DNA from: Granulosicoccus antarcticus IMCC3135
Lineage (GTDB): Bacteria > Pseudomonadota > Gammaproteobacteria > Granulosicoccales > Granulosicoccaceae
DNA: 64,000 nt
Direction: 5' to 3'
Assembly: GCF_002215215.1 (NCBI RefSeq)
Contig: NZ_CP018632.1
Span: 6,506,501 to 6,570,500 of the forward strand
In this document: positions 47,170 to 55,724 of the stretch, one piece after another
How positions within the stretch are numbered: the stretch's first letter is position 1
Layout of the letters: each line of letters begins with the position of its first letter
Position numbers and translations under genes: made by a program
Notes under the pieces: model-generated
Databases searched by the model: none
Told to the model about the DNA's origin: nothing
What the model saw: only the letters and a program-made list of their open reading frames with translations

Positions 47170-47243
47170 TCAGAATGCTCGCGAATATGCACGTATAGTA
47201 GCTTTTCTGCGGAAAAGGCGTTCGCTATGCCGGAAAACGCCTG

Positions 47244-48395
47244 CAGAGCCACGATGCTTTCAAGAAGATCGGCTTCCAGAATATAGCGGCGTATCTCGGA
47301 CTCGCCAGAACCGGCACCGCCAGTAAACAATGGTGAGCCATTCAGGATGATGCCGATACGGCCACCGCCCTCCTTGGCATCGCGCAGTTTGCTGATCAGG
47401 TGCATCAGGAACAACAGGGAGCCATCGGACTTGCGCGGCAAGCCGGGGCCGAAGCGGCCATCAAAGCCCTTCTCCCGTTGCTCGGTTTCCACATCCTTCT
47501 CGATCTTCTTCCAGTCCACGCCAAATGGCGGGTTGGATAGCATGTAGTCGAACTGCATGGCATAGAGCTGATCGTTGGACAGGGTATTGCCCAGCTTGAT
47601 GTTGTTCACTTCCTGCCCCTTGATGAGCATGTCCGCCTTGCAGATGGCGTAGCTTTCGGGGTTCAGCTCCTGGCCAAAGGCGCGCATCACGGCATTGGGG
47701 TTCAGCTCGTGTACGTATTCCATACCCGAGGACAGGAAACCACCGGTACCCGCTGTGGGGTCATAGATGGTGCGGATGATGCCGGGCTTGGTCAGGGCAT
47801 CATCGTCTTCCATGAACACCAGTGCAGTAGTCAGGCGCACGATATCGCGTGGGGTGAAATGCTCACCGGCCGTCTCGTTGGAGCCTTCTGCAAAACGGCG
47901 GATCAGTTCTTCGAAGACCAGCCCCATGTCATGGTTGGAGACCACCTTGGGGTCCAGGTTGATCTGGCGTACCCGCTGCACCACCTGATACAACAGATTG
48001 GCATCCCCTAACTGACCAATGAATTCTGCGAAGTTGAAATACTCGAAGATCTCACGGGCATCTCTGGAGAACGCCTGCATGTAGGAGATCAGGTTGGCCT
48101 GTATGCCAGACTCCCCCAGCTTCGACAGATCCATCTTCGAGGTATTGACGAAGTTCAGCCCATTGGTGGCCCGAATCAGCAACTGTTCGGCAGCCTCTTC
48201 CGGCAGGCCCATAGCCTCCACTTTATCGACCTGAGCCAGCACCGCCTCCTTGCTCTCCTCCAGTACGCATTCCAGCCGACGCAGCAGAGCAAACGGCAGG
48301 ATGATCCGCCCATACTGACTTTGCTTGAAATCGCCGCGCAACAGATCAGCTATTGCCCAGGAGTCCGAGGCAAGATTGGTGGAGGTTGACGACAT
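47244..48395 (-). pseudogene. hsdM: Type I modification methyltransferase, 5' part
   Basis: From ATG 48395, 384 codons match Hsd[38 protein letters not shown], then [21 protein letters not shown] motif [17 protein letters not shown], and catalytic NPPFGVDW (NPPF). After [10 protein letters not shown] the native sequence stops; the reading goes on for ~36 foreign codons to a stop at 47133. With the 3' part (37085-38276) a normal subunit of about 780 residues results. Split as it is, specific methylation should be lost. Confidence 0.93.
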
Positions 48396-48518
48396 TCTTC
48401 AGGGCATCCGTATATGAAAATTATCACTCTGGTTTTAGCACAATCGGCAGCTTATTGCCCCTTTTTGGGGCCAGGCCGGTATTCATACCGTCGAGGATTG
48501 CCGTAAACCTTAAATTCC

Positions 48519-48536
48519 ACTCTACACGTGTAGAGT
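48519..48536. repeat. Perfect palindrome, copy 1
   Basis: ACTCTACACGTGTAGAGT is an 18-bp self-complementary sequence about 125 bases upstream of hsdM. The same 18 bases recur at 51751-51768, with related flanking bases (AGT...CCCCT). It resembles the dyads bound by MerR-family regulators, but no such gene is here. Confidence 0.75.
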
Positions 48537-48678
48537 CAGTCCCCTGTCCCGATCCATGCATGCGTTTATCAACCCATCCTGACTATATCTTTGGTTAACC
48601 CTGGTAGAACGCACAAATACAGTGGTTTTTCCCACATGTGAGCAGGATCTTCGCAGCTCAACGGCGTAGGCTGTTTGC

Positions 48679-49707
48679 ATGTATTACTGGATACGTTTGT
48701 CTTTGATATGCCTGTTCGTCGCTTGCTCCTCGCCAGCACTGTTGGCTGAAGGAGTCCAATGGCGCATGAACAGTTTGCTACACCCTCAACTCTTTGGTGA
48801 GTCCGCACGAATCTTTGCCGACGAAGTCGACGCGTCGACAAACGGGGTGTTCAACGTTAATGTACATGACCAGCTTGTTATGGATGTTGATGCTTTTGAA
48901 GCGCTCCGTTCAGGCTTGGTGGACGCGATCTGGGGGTCACCCGGACATCATCACCGCGAAGATCCGGCACTGACCATTTTCGGCGGTTTTCCGTTCGGGC
49001 CGAATCCGGATGAATTTTCCGAATGGATGTTGCAGGGCGGAGGCTCCAAGGCACTCAATAAGATATACGCGCGCCACGGACTGCACAGCTTGTACTGCGG
49101 TGTTTTGCCTGAAGAAGGCGGAGGATGGTTCCGGTCTCCTATCGAGACTGTCGAGGACTTGGATGGGCTTGCCATGCGAAGCTTTGGATACGGCGCCCAG
49201 ACCTTGAGAAATCTTGGGGTCACGACCTACGAGCTCCCAGCGAGCGATATTCGCCCGGCGTTTGAAAGTGGCGTAATCGATGCGGCTGAATTCGCAATGC
49301 CATCAATCGACATCCTGCTCGGGTTTCCGGAGTTCGCGCCATATCTCTACTTTCCGGGCTGGCAGCAACCTTCCACCGCGCTTGAACTACTTATCCTTGA
49401 AAAGACATGGCTTGCGCTATCCGAAAGCCAGCGTGCTGCCATCATGCACGCATGCGACGAATCTCTTCGCTGGACCCGCGATGTTGCAGCTGCCCGCCAG
49501 GATGTTGTGATCGCAGATTTTCGCGCTCAAGGGGTTCAAATTCTTGAGTGGCCCGATCAGCTCCTTGGCAGGCTGAAGCAATCATGGGCACAAGTGATCG
49601 AGACTGAAATTACCGCCGACCCTGGCATTGCCGCGACTTGGTTGAGCTACCTGGACTTTAAAGCTGGAAAAGTCGAACCCACGGCCGATGTGGTCGAGCG
49701 AGACTAA
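48679..49707 (+). CDS. TRAP-type solute-binding protein (DctP family), orphan
   Basis: The 342-residue protein has a signal peptide (CLFVACSSPALLAEG) and the DctP fold: WRMNSLLHPQLFGESARIFADEV, then DAIWGSPGHH, then LDGLAMRSFGYGAQTLRNLGVTTYELPASDIRPAFESGVIDAAEF, where the conserved Arg for carboxylate binding would lie in GLAMRSFG. The substrate is unknown; the family binds organic acids. No dctQ/dctM membrane genes are adjacent, so it either feeds a transporter elsewhere or acts as a sensor partner for the regulator facing it. Confidence 0.85.
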   Translation: MYYWIRLSLICLFVACSSPALLAEGVQWRMNSLLHPQLFGESARIFADEVDASTNGVFNVNVHDQLVMDVDAFEALRSGLVDAIWGSPGHHHREDPALTIFGGFPFGPNPDEFSEWMLQGGGSKALNKIYARHGLHSLYCGVLPEEGGGWFRSPIETVEDLDGLAMRSFGYGAQTLRNLGVTTYELPASDIRPAFESGVIDAAEFAMPSIDILLGFPEFAPYLYFPGWQQPSTALELLILEKTWLALSESQRAAIMHACDESLRWTRDVAAARQDVVIADFRAQGVQILEWPDQLLGRLKQSWAQVIETEITADPGIAATWLSYLDFKAGKVEPTADVVERD

Positions 49708-50933
49708 CCCGGCATTCCCGCCAGCCTCAGACCCTCCAGCACCAATTCCAGAATTTTCTGACCGTCCAAGCTGTCAAGCGATACCGCAACACCGTCCAAA
49801 GTGCGTTCGGGCCGTGAAATCTGTGCTTGCCGAATCACCGCTGACGCCTCTTCGATCCGGCCCGCATGCGCCAGGCTCGCTGCCAGAAACCATCCTTTGT
49901 AGTCGCGCATTCCCGAGAACGTACCGGCGCCGTGAAGGCGTCCAAACTCTTCGACGGCCTTGGCCGGCTCGCCCTCCACGAGATAGATCAGCCCGGCTAT
50001 TTCCCGGTAGCGGTCCGGAGGCGCTGCGACCGCTGCGATCGCCTGTTCGATAAGTGGAACCGCCTCTTCTGCATAGCCGTTGGCCAGGAGAGCATCGGCA
50101 AGGATAGCCAGGCCGTCAGGATCTGTGGGGGCTAACAGGACCGCCGCCTGCGCAGCCGCAAGCGCATCCACCAGTGAGCGCGCATCTTTGAACGGTGCAT
50201 CGAGCCGCACTTCAGCAAGCACTCGATACGCAACGGCTCCTCCGCCGAGGATAAGTGAACGCTCAAGCGCTCCAAGAGATTGGCCAAGCTCTCGGCGACC
50301 ACCTCCCCAGGCGCTGTACTTGACTTCCAGCCAGTATGTCTGGCCCAGCTCCGCCCATGCATCAGCATCTTGGGGATCAGACGCAAGGATCTCATTCAGC
50401 TTTGCACGCAACTCATCATTGGCATCCCTCTCGCGCCAATCCTGACTCCCTGATGTCGGCAGCCGGACGCCTACACTGGCAACAGAGTCCTCGATTGCCG
50501 CACCTGTCGCCTCGTGCTCCGGACTTCCGGAGAGAAACAAGATCGCAAGTGCGGCTGCAGCCATACTCAATACCACCGTCCCCACCCGAATGCCCCATGC
50601 TGATGACTCGGGACTGTCGGCGTGAGTTTCCTGCGCTTTGAGAACGTAGCCGCGCCGTGGCACTGTGCGCAGCAGTTTTGCATCCTCTTTGCCAAGAACC
50701 CGGCGGATATCACTGATGCATTGCGACAGCGATTCGTCTGTTACCGTCAGATCGTTCCACGCCCCTGCGGCGAGGTCGTCTTTTGACACCAGCGTGCCCC
50801 TGCGCTCGATGAGTAATTCAAGCACGCGGTAGGATTTGGGCCGAAGGTGCTGCGCATTGCCCCGGCCATCCTCCAGACACCCGAGACGCCGGTTCAACGT
50901 GTACTGACCGATGCTGGTTGTGGACGCGTTCAT
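49704..50933 (-). CDS. CadC/ToxR-like winged-helix membrane regulator with TPR domain
   Basis: The 409-residue protein begins with an OmpR-type winged helix (about residues 8-100: LRPKSYRVLELLIERRGTLVSKDDLAAGAWNDLTVTDESLSQCISDIRRVLG, LLRTVPRRGYVL). A single membrane helix (about 113-136) follows, then a periplasmic part of TPR-like helices (DPDGLAILADALLANGYAEEAVPLIEQAI, AVEEFGRLH). Such proteins sense outside conditions and bind DNA from the membrane. Its 3' end overlaps the convergent DctP gene by four bases. Confidence 0.85.
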   Translation of the reverse strand: MNASTTSIGQYTLNRRLGCLEDGRGNAQHLRPKSYRVLELLIERRGTLVSKDDLAAGAWNDLTVTDESLSQCISDIRRVLGKEDAKLLRTVPRRGYVLKAQETHADSPESSAWGIRVGTVVLSMAAAALAILFLSGSPEHEATGAAIEDSVASVGVRLPTSGSQDWRERDANDELRAKLNEILASDPQDADAWAELGQTYWLEVKYSAWGGGRRELGQSLGALERSLILGGGAVAYRVLAEVRLDAPFKDARSLVDALAAAQAAVLLAPTDPDGLAILADALLANGYAEEAVPLIEQAIAAVAAPPDRYREIAGLIYLVEGEPAKAVEEFGRLHGAGTFSGMRDYKGWFLAASLAHAGRIEEASAVIRQAQISRPERTLDGVAVSLDSLDGQKILELVLEGLRLAGMPG

Positions 50934-51057
50934 CTCCGATTACCCCGACATTCAGAAGAAATTCAGCAAAATCTCCAACTTTTTTCAGGCTTCTCTCAAG
51001 ACTCCACTCTAGCAGTATCCGATTCTTGTGACGACTATTCGTTCTCATGAGGTTCGC

Positions 51058-51561
51058 ATGAAAATTGTAAGGGTTCTCATCTTCTCAACCGTCTGCGTTC
51101 TTGGAATCACCTCCTCCATCGCAGCCGCGGAACAGCGCGCCAAGCCGACGTTTCTTGATTTTGTAGTCCTTTGGCTGAACTCGCAGTATCAGCTTGAAGT
51201 CCCGGCATCTCATCCCGACATAATCGCAATGCCGCTGGCTGAGCTGGTCGCACGGCGATATGGCCCAGGCGCATCCGCAACGCCCGGCGACGTGGTAGCC
51301 CTCTACGACAAAGAGGCGCACGCTATTCTGGTTTCCGACGACTGGACAGGAGGCTCACTCGCCCAGCTTTCCGTTCTCGTTCACGAAATGGTCCATCATT
51401 CACAAGACGTGTCTGGCACTATATTCGCTTGCCCGGCAGAGAGGGAAAAGCTAGCCTATCGTGCACAAAACGAATGGCTGAAGCTCTTTGACGAAGACCT
51501 TGAAGGTGCTTTTGGTATCGATCCAGCTCTGATCCTTGTTGCCACCGCCTGTGTTCACTGA
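51058..51561 (+). CDS. Small exported protein with HExxH metallopeptidase motif (DUF6647-like)
   Basis: ATG 51058 gives 167 residues with a signal peptide (ISSIAAAE-like cleavage near residue 22). The central helix carries VLVHEMVHHSQD, an H-E-x-x-H zinc motif, in a short protein of which the remainder (DFVVLWLNSQYQLEVPASHPDIIAM, ACPAEREKLAYRAQNEWL) recalls small proteins annotated DUF6647. It is divergent from the CadC-like gene (125-base gap), which may regulate it. Peptidase activity is inferred only from the motif. Confidence 0.65.
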   Translation: MKIVRVLIFSTVCVLGITSSIAAAEQRAKPTFLDFVVLWLNSQYQLEVPASHPDIIAMPLAELVARRYGPGASATPGDVVALYDKEAHAILVSDDWTGGSLAQLSVLVHEMVHHSQDVSGTIFACPAEREKLAYRAQNEWLKLFDEDLEGAFGIDPALILVATACVH

Positions 51562-51749
51562 CACCAGATGCCGAGCTTATACGCCATCTGAATGAGGACA
51601 ATTCAGCTATACCTATCAAGATAGGCTGATACCTCGACGGCCAGACTCTGACTTATGACCTGTTAAGGATATCGGTAAACATTTGGAGCACTGCAGATGC
51701 AGCAGACCTGGATCAGTAAACCCTGCAACGACTGCAGGTAATGAACAGT

Positions 51750-51769
51750 CACTCTACACGTGTAGAGTG
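51750..51769. repeat. Perfect palindrome, copy 2
   Basis: The core ACTCTACACGTGTAGAGT is identical to copy 1; here one more base pair on each side (C...G) extends the palindrome to 20. With copy 1 it brackets a 3.2-kb segment holding the DctP, CadC-like and HExxH genes. Confidence 0.75.
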
Positions 51770-51800
51770 AACTGCCCCTCCCTCTCTCCGCTCCAACCGC

Positions 51801-52694
51801 TCACAATTGCGGATCACTCTGCGACAACAGCCATTGCCGCACGATGTCAACCGCTGGCTGTCGCTCTCCTGCATGGCGTGCGAGCAGGTAGAAGTCGTTG
51901 TGCCCCTTTAACATGCCGTCAACGACCTGAACCAGCCGGCCTAATTCAAGATCGCGAGCTACCAGAAATCGACTGACCAGTGCCACACCCTGACCGGCCA
52001 GCGCCGCCTCTATGCTCAGGCTGGTCTGGCTGAAGTGAAGATTTCGCTGTTTGTGCGCGTCGGTACCGGCACACCTTAGTCGTAGAAACTCGGGCCAGAG
52101 GTTGTGCGTGTCGTGAAGCAACGGAAGCTGGGTGAGGTCGCAATTCGCCAGCGGTAGGGTCTTTCGTCCCACCAGTTCCGGGGCTGCCACGGCAATATTC
52201 GATCGTCTGAACAACAGGTCGACATCGAACTGCGCGCCGAACGGTGGCTTGCCTTGCCGAATGGCAAGATCGATGCCGTCACTGTGGAAGCTGAGTACAC
52301 GTTCGGTAGAGAGTATCCGGAAATCGATGTCCGGATTCTTGCTTGTGAATGCAGGCAGGTTCGGGATCAACCAACGCGAGGTAAACGTCGGCGTAGCGCT
52401 GACAGTCACCTTGGAGCTTTCCGGCCTCAACGATCCGGTGGCCTCTCGCAGGCGATCGAACGCATCGCTGACCGCTTGATGATAGCCGCGCCCGGCGGAT
52501 GTGAACGACACACCTCTGGCACCGCGCTCGAACAGCCGGACTCCCAGCGCAGACTCAAGTCCTCGCACCTGCTGCGCAATCGCCGCCTGCGTGACGCCCA
52601 GCTCGTCTGCCGCTACGCGGAAGTTCAAGTGTCTCCCGGCCACCTCAAAGGCACGCAGACCGTTCATGGGTGGGAGTTCGAGTCGATTAGCCAA
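51801..52694 (-). CDS. LysR-family regulator, GcvA-like
   Basis: The 297-residue protein has the HTH at residues ~9-68 (LPPMNGLRAFEVAGRHLNFRVAADELGVTQAAIAQQVRGLESALGVRLFERGARGVSFT) and a GcvA-type effector domain (LRPESSKVTVSATPTFTSRWLIPNLPAF, DGIDLAIRQGKPPF, LAGQGVALVSRFLVARDLELGRL). It is complete. It is divergently oriented to a gene of which only the first 18 codons of an SDR dehydrogenase remain, so it has lost its likely target. Confidence 0.9.
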   Translation of the reverse strand: MANRLELPPMNGLRAFEVAGRHLNFRVAADELGVTQAAIAQQVRGLESALGVRLFERGARGVSFTSAGRGYHQAVSDAFDRLREATGSLRPESSKVTVSATPTFTSRWLIPNLPAFTSKNPDIDFRILSTERVLSFHSDGIDLAIRQGKPPFGAQFDVDLLFRRSNIAVAAPELVGRKTLPLANCDLTQLPLLHDTHNLWPEFLRLRCAGTDAHKQRNLHFSQTSLSIEAALAGQGVALVSRFLVARDLELGRLVQVVDGMLKGHNDFYLLARHAGERQPAVDIVRQWLLSQSDPQL

Positions 52695-52798
52695 TAGAAA
52701 TTCTTTCTTCAGGTGATAGCGTATCAGCGTTGTAGGGGGCGCCCAATCGCTTTATATTCTCGGAACTCTACAGCACTTCACTTCTTTGAGAATACATC

Positions 52799-52852
52799 AT
52801 GGCTATGGCAAAAGTAGCGCTTGCCACCGCCAGTGGATCGGGAATGGGCGCC
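52799..52852 (+). pseudogene. Short-chain dehydrogenase, only the first 18 codons
   Basis: ATG 52799 encodes MAMAKVALATASGSGMGA, the beta-strand and Gly-rich cofactor loop (TGxxxGxG-like) of SDR enzymes, then the sequence changes to an unrelated leader. The position opposite a LysR gene is typical for SDR genes. The rest was lost, presumably when the EamA gene segment joined. Confidence 0.5.
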
Positions 52853-52966
52853 GTTGACGTTCATCGTAAACCGCAGATCCTCGATACTGGCAATTTTTTC
52901 AGTACGATCGCGCGGCAGCAGGCTGTGTGTTCACTACAGCAATTTTTTCTAATCCAGAGATTTTCA

Positions 52967-53836
52967 ATGAATTGGTTTTTTTACGCACTTTTAGCTGCTT
53001 TGTGTTTCGGGTTGCGCGGTATCTTCTATCAATGGACATCGCAAAAAACAACGAATCGCAATTTGATGTTGTGCGGTGTATTTTTCACTGGCTTTCTGGT
53101 GAGTATTATTTTTATCCTCTTTCAAAAATCATCATTGAAAATATCGACAAATCATATTTTGGTCGGTAGCAGTATGGGCGTTTTATCATTCTTGGCTAAC
53201 GCCTCCTTATTCAAGGGTTATGCGGTTGGCAAAGCCTCGCTCGTCACCGTCCTGGCTAGTTTGCCACCATTGATTGTCGTTATCCTGGCTTTTCTAGTGT
53301 GGAATGAAACACTCACTGCCATTCAATTGTGGTCTTTCCTGATCATTTTTATCGGCATCTACCTCATTCGCTATTCCAACGACCTCAGTTTCACTGATTT
53401 GAAAGGTGCGCAATGGGGTCTGCTTGCGGCGTTGTTTTTCGGTTTAAACGATATCATGGGCAAGCAATCCACCCGTGTTGAATCGGATATGTTCATCACA
53501 TTGGTGTTGATGTTTGGCGTCGGCAGTTTGCTTTTCATGATTGGGTGGTTGGTGAGCAAAGGTAGCCGCATCCAAAGTACGACAGAACCAACATGGTCTG
53601 CCTCTCGAACGTTCACAACTGGAATGCTCGTCGGATTAACCAATATCGGTGGCATGGTGGCTATCTTGACTGCCTTTACGACAGGCCCAACAGGCATGGT
53701 CTCTGCGATTTCAGCACTGAACCTGGTAGTCATATTGCTTTATACGCGCTTTTTCTTGCGGGTACCGTTCCGCCGTATTGAGTTATTGGGGATCGGATTT
53801 GCCTTGGCTGGCCTGATTCTATTAAGATTATTTTAA
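52967..53836 (+). CDS. EamA-family (DMT) membrane transporter
   Basis: ATG 52967 gives 289 residues with about ten hydrophobic segments in two EamA halves (NWFFYALLAALCFGLRGIFYQW ... LVGSSMGVLSFLANASLFKGYAVGKASLVTVLASLPPLIVVILAFLVWNETL; AQWGLLAALFFGLNDIMGKQSTRV ... GPTGMVSAISALNLVVILLYTRFFLRVPFRRIELLGIGFALAGLILL). The family exports or imports metabolites; the substrate is unknown. The sequence is more AT-rich than its neighbours. The frame extends upstream into the SDR remnant, but that part is not transporter sequence. Confidence 0.85.
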   Translation: MNWFFYALLAALCFGLRGIFYQWTSQKTTNRNLMLCGVFFTGFLVSIIFILFQKSSLKISTNHILVGSSMGVLSFLANASLFKGYAVGKASLVTVLASLPPLIVVILAFLVWNETLTAIQLWSFLIIFIGIYLIRYSNDLSFTDLKGAQWGLLAALFFGLNDIMGKQSTRVESDMFITLVLMFGVGSLLFMIGWLVSKGSRIQSTTEPTWSASRTFTTGMLVGLTNIGGMVAILTAFTTGPTGMVSAISALNLVVILLYTRFFLRVPFRRIELLGIGFALAGLILLRLF

Positions 53837-54090
53837 TCGTCAAGAAGTGGTAGTCCGTAGTCGAATATGCCAATGACAGTTGCCGCCTGTTTGAATCTGA
53901 ACTCAGTAATGCCTACGATGCGGGTCATTAACTGGACCCGCCCCTGCTCTTGAGCGGCGACTGCCCAGACAAGCGCACTGATTGCGCATCTGGACGGGAA
54001 AGCGCTGGAATTCACCAGCATCGATGCCACCACATCGGCAGAGCGACGTGTGAGCTGCCAGGGTTGAGCTTGCAACACAGATCACCTTGA
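53837..54090. other. Spacer between the EamA gene and the DnaA-box repeat
   Basis: No gene is visible. A plus-strand reading around 53880-54065 has protein-like composition (LDGKALEFTSIDATTSAERRVSCQG) with an internal stop and may be a remnant that I do not recognise. Confidence 0.3.
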
Positions 54091-54199
54091 AGAAATATCG
54101 GTCATTTTTTGAACAATATTTTACGAGCGTTACCTAACCCCCGTTACATCAATCTATACGCATTCTGCCCACAGGGTTATCCACAGGATTTGTGGATAA
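54091..54199. repeat. 109-bp direct repeat with paired DnaA boxes, copy 1
   Basis: This sequence recurs at 63143-63251 with about ten differences over equal length. It ends in TTATCCACA (54177-54185), five bases, then TGTGGATAA (54191-54199): two perfect consensus DnaA boxes head to head. In this copy the palindrome extends to GGGTTATCCACA / TGTGGATAACCC, 12-bp arms. It lies 200 bases before yjjJ. Confidence 0.85.
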
Positions 54200-54307
54200 C
54201 CCGGGCCAGCCTCCGGTTTGTGGGTAGCAATGCTGGCGTACTTATTGCCGCAAGTCATGCAGAACAAGTATGATTATCTATGCATTAAACTATGAAATAA
54301 CTCACCA

Positions 54308-54369
54308 TTAAACAATCTATATTGTTGTTTAAAATACATAATTAGTAAAATATAAGTATTACCAATACT
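54308..54369 (+). promoter_or_regulatory. Two palindromes in the yjjJ upstream region
   Basis: TTAAACAA and TTGTTTAA (54308-54315, 54325-54332) form 8-bp arms over nine bases, and AGTATT-ACC-AATACT (54355-54369) is a second perfect dyad 30 bases before the ATG. The kinase's own N-terminal helix-turn-helix is a candidate binder. The region is strongly AT-rich. Confidence 0.4.
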
Positions 54370-54398
54370 ATGCACTTTTCAGATTCAGGAGCAGGTAC

Positions 54399-55724
54399 AT
54401 GGCCAAAAACGCGCTCGGCGTGGCTCAATGCCTCGAATCTGACATCCTCACCTCCAAACAGCTTCAGCTCGCAACCGGATTAGGCCAGCCTGCGGTCTCT
54501 CGCCAGATCGGATCGCTGGGCGATCGGGTCGTCAAACTGCCTAACGGCAGAAGCCCGAAATACGCACTGACCCGCAATGCCTTCGGATCGGGCGACAAGA
54601 TTCCACTATTTGTCGTCGATGCTGATGGCAACAATACGATAGCGGCTTACATTCGGCCATTGTTGATACGCGGCTTCTTTGTCGAGCTTTGCCCTGGAGG
54701 CTCCCCATTGCTGCTGGGTGTCAATGGTTCTGGCGTGTTTGACGATCTGCCCTACTACATACAAGGCTTGAGGCCCCAAGGTTTTCTAGGCCGACAAATA
54801 GTGAGCGAACTAGCGGCACGCTCCACAACGTTTCCGAACGACCCTATTCGCTGGCAAACAAGCCATTTAGGCAGATATCTAATAGCCAACGGTGAAGACT
54901 TGCCGGGTAACTTTCAATTCGGTGAAGCAGGCTTGGTGCGGACTCGGCGAGCTCCGACAACCTACTGGCGAGATGACTATCCCGCCATTGCCGATGCCGT
55001 CCTGTCAGGCGAACTGGCAGGCTCATCCGCAGGCGGCGAACAACCCAAGTTCACGGTCTACTCAGAAGAAAAATCAAGCTATGTGATCGTGAAATTTTCA
55101 CCTGCAGGACACGAAGCTGATGCAAGTCGCTGGCGTGACATTCTTATCACTGAATACCATGCTACTGAAACCTTGCATGCGGGTTCGGTAGCAGCTGCAA
55201 ACGTGAAGCTTGTGGAGAAAGATGACAGACTATTTCTGGAGTCTGAACGATTTGATCGCACCGGGCATTACGGGCGATCCTCCATGATATCCCTGCAAAT
55301 GATCGACGCAGAATTCGTCGGTGATGGTGCTGATTGGCCAACGGTCATGACCCGACTTGCAGACAAGAACCTGATCAGCTCTGAGCATCTCCAGCATGCG
55401 CGCCTGCTCTGGGAGTTCGGCTATCTGATCAACAATACAGACATGCATCTGGGAAATATGAGCCTTGGCATGCTCGATGACAAATTCAACCTTCTCCCCT
55501 CGTATGACATGTGCTCCATGGGCTTTGCTCCCATGCGTGGTTTGATCAAGCCGTTATCCTTCTCTCCCAAGGGCCATAGCAGGCTTGACTGCTTGAGTGG
55601 GAACGTGCCGATGTACGAAAAGGTTCGACTCCTTGCTATGGATTTCTGGGAGCGAGTCGCAAATGACGACAGAATATCGGGTGAGTTTCGGAAGTTTCTC
55701 ACCCAAGGCAATCCGATCCTTTAG
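54399..55724 (+). CDS. yjjJ: HipA-family kinase with fused N-terminal HTH (YjjJ/HipH type)
   Basis: The 441-residue protein matches YjjJ in length and layout. A winged-helix domain (about 1-60: SKQLQLATGLGQPAVSRQIGSLGDRVVKLPNGRSPKYALTR) replaces a separate HipB antitoxin. The HipA kinase follows, with the Gly-rich ATP loop SSAGGEQPKF, a VKFSPAG segment with the ATP lysine, NNTDMHLGNMSL (catalytic Asp/Asn) and LLPSYDMCSM (metal-binding Asp). HipA kinases phosphorylate translation factors or aminoacyl-tRNA synthetases and induce growth arrest; the YjjJ target is less clear. AGGAGCAGGT lies before the ATG. Confidence 0.88.
   Translation: MAKNALGVAQCLESDILTSKQLQLATGLGQPAVSRQIGSLGDRVVKLPNGRSPKYALTRNAFGSGDKIPLFVVDADGNNTIAAYIRPLLIRGFFVELCPGGSPLLLGVNGSGVFDDLPYYIQGLRPQGFLGRQIVSELAARSTTFPNDPIRWQTSHLGRYLIANGEDLPGNFQFGEAGLVRTRRAPTTYWRDDYPAIADAVLSGELAGSSAGGEQPKFTVYSEEKSSYVIVKFSPAGHEADASRWRDILITEYHATETLHAGSVAAANVKLVEKDDRLFLESERFDRTGHYGRSSMISLQMIDAEFVGDGADWPTVMTRLADKNLISSEHLQHARLLWEFGYLINNTDMHLGNMSLGMLDDKFNLLPSYDMCSMGFAPMRGLIKPLSFSPKGHSRLDCLSGNVPMYEKVRLLAMDFWERVANDDRISGEFRKFLTQGNPIL

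Larger units (their letters stand above)
38277..47243. mobile_element. 9-kb insertion splitting hsdM
   Basis: hsdM breaks off after ...[10 protein letters not shown] at 47244 and resumes with PTDMFYNTG at 38276, so everything between is foreign to it. The bases facing hsdM are TTTTCCGG on the left (38277-38284) and, on the other strand, CAGGCG then TTTTCCGG on the right (47230-47237), an inverted pair. No clear target duplication and no recombinase of its own were seen. The content is a kinase/methyltransferase module, two IS66-family elements and the 5' part of another hsdM. Confidence 0.6.

Noticed and set aside
54174-54202. Chromosomal replication origin at the DnaA-box palindrome
   Set aside because: Only two boxes per copy, no cluster of further boxes or origin-linked genes (dnaA, dnaN, gidA) nearby, and the motif is repeated 9 kb away.
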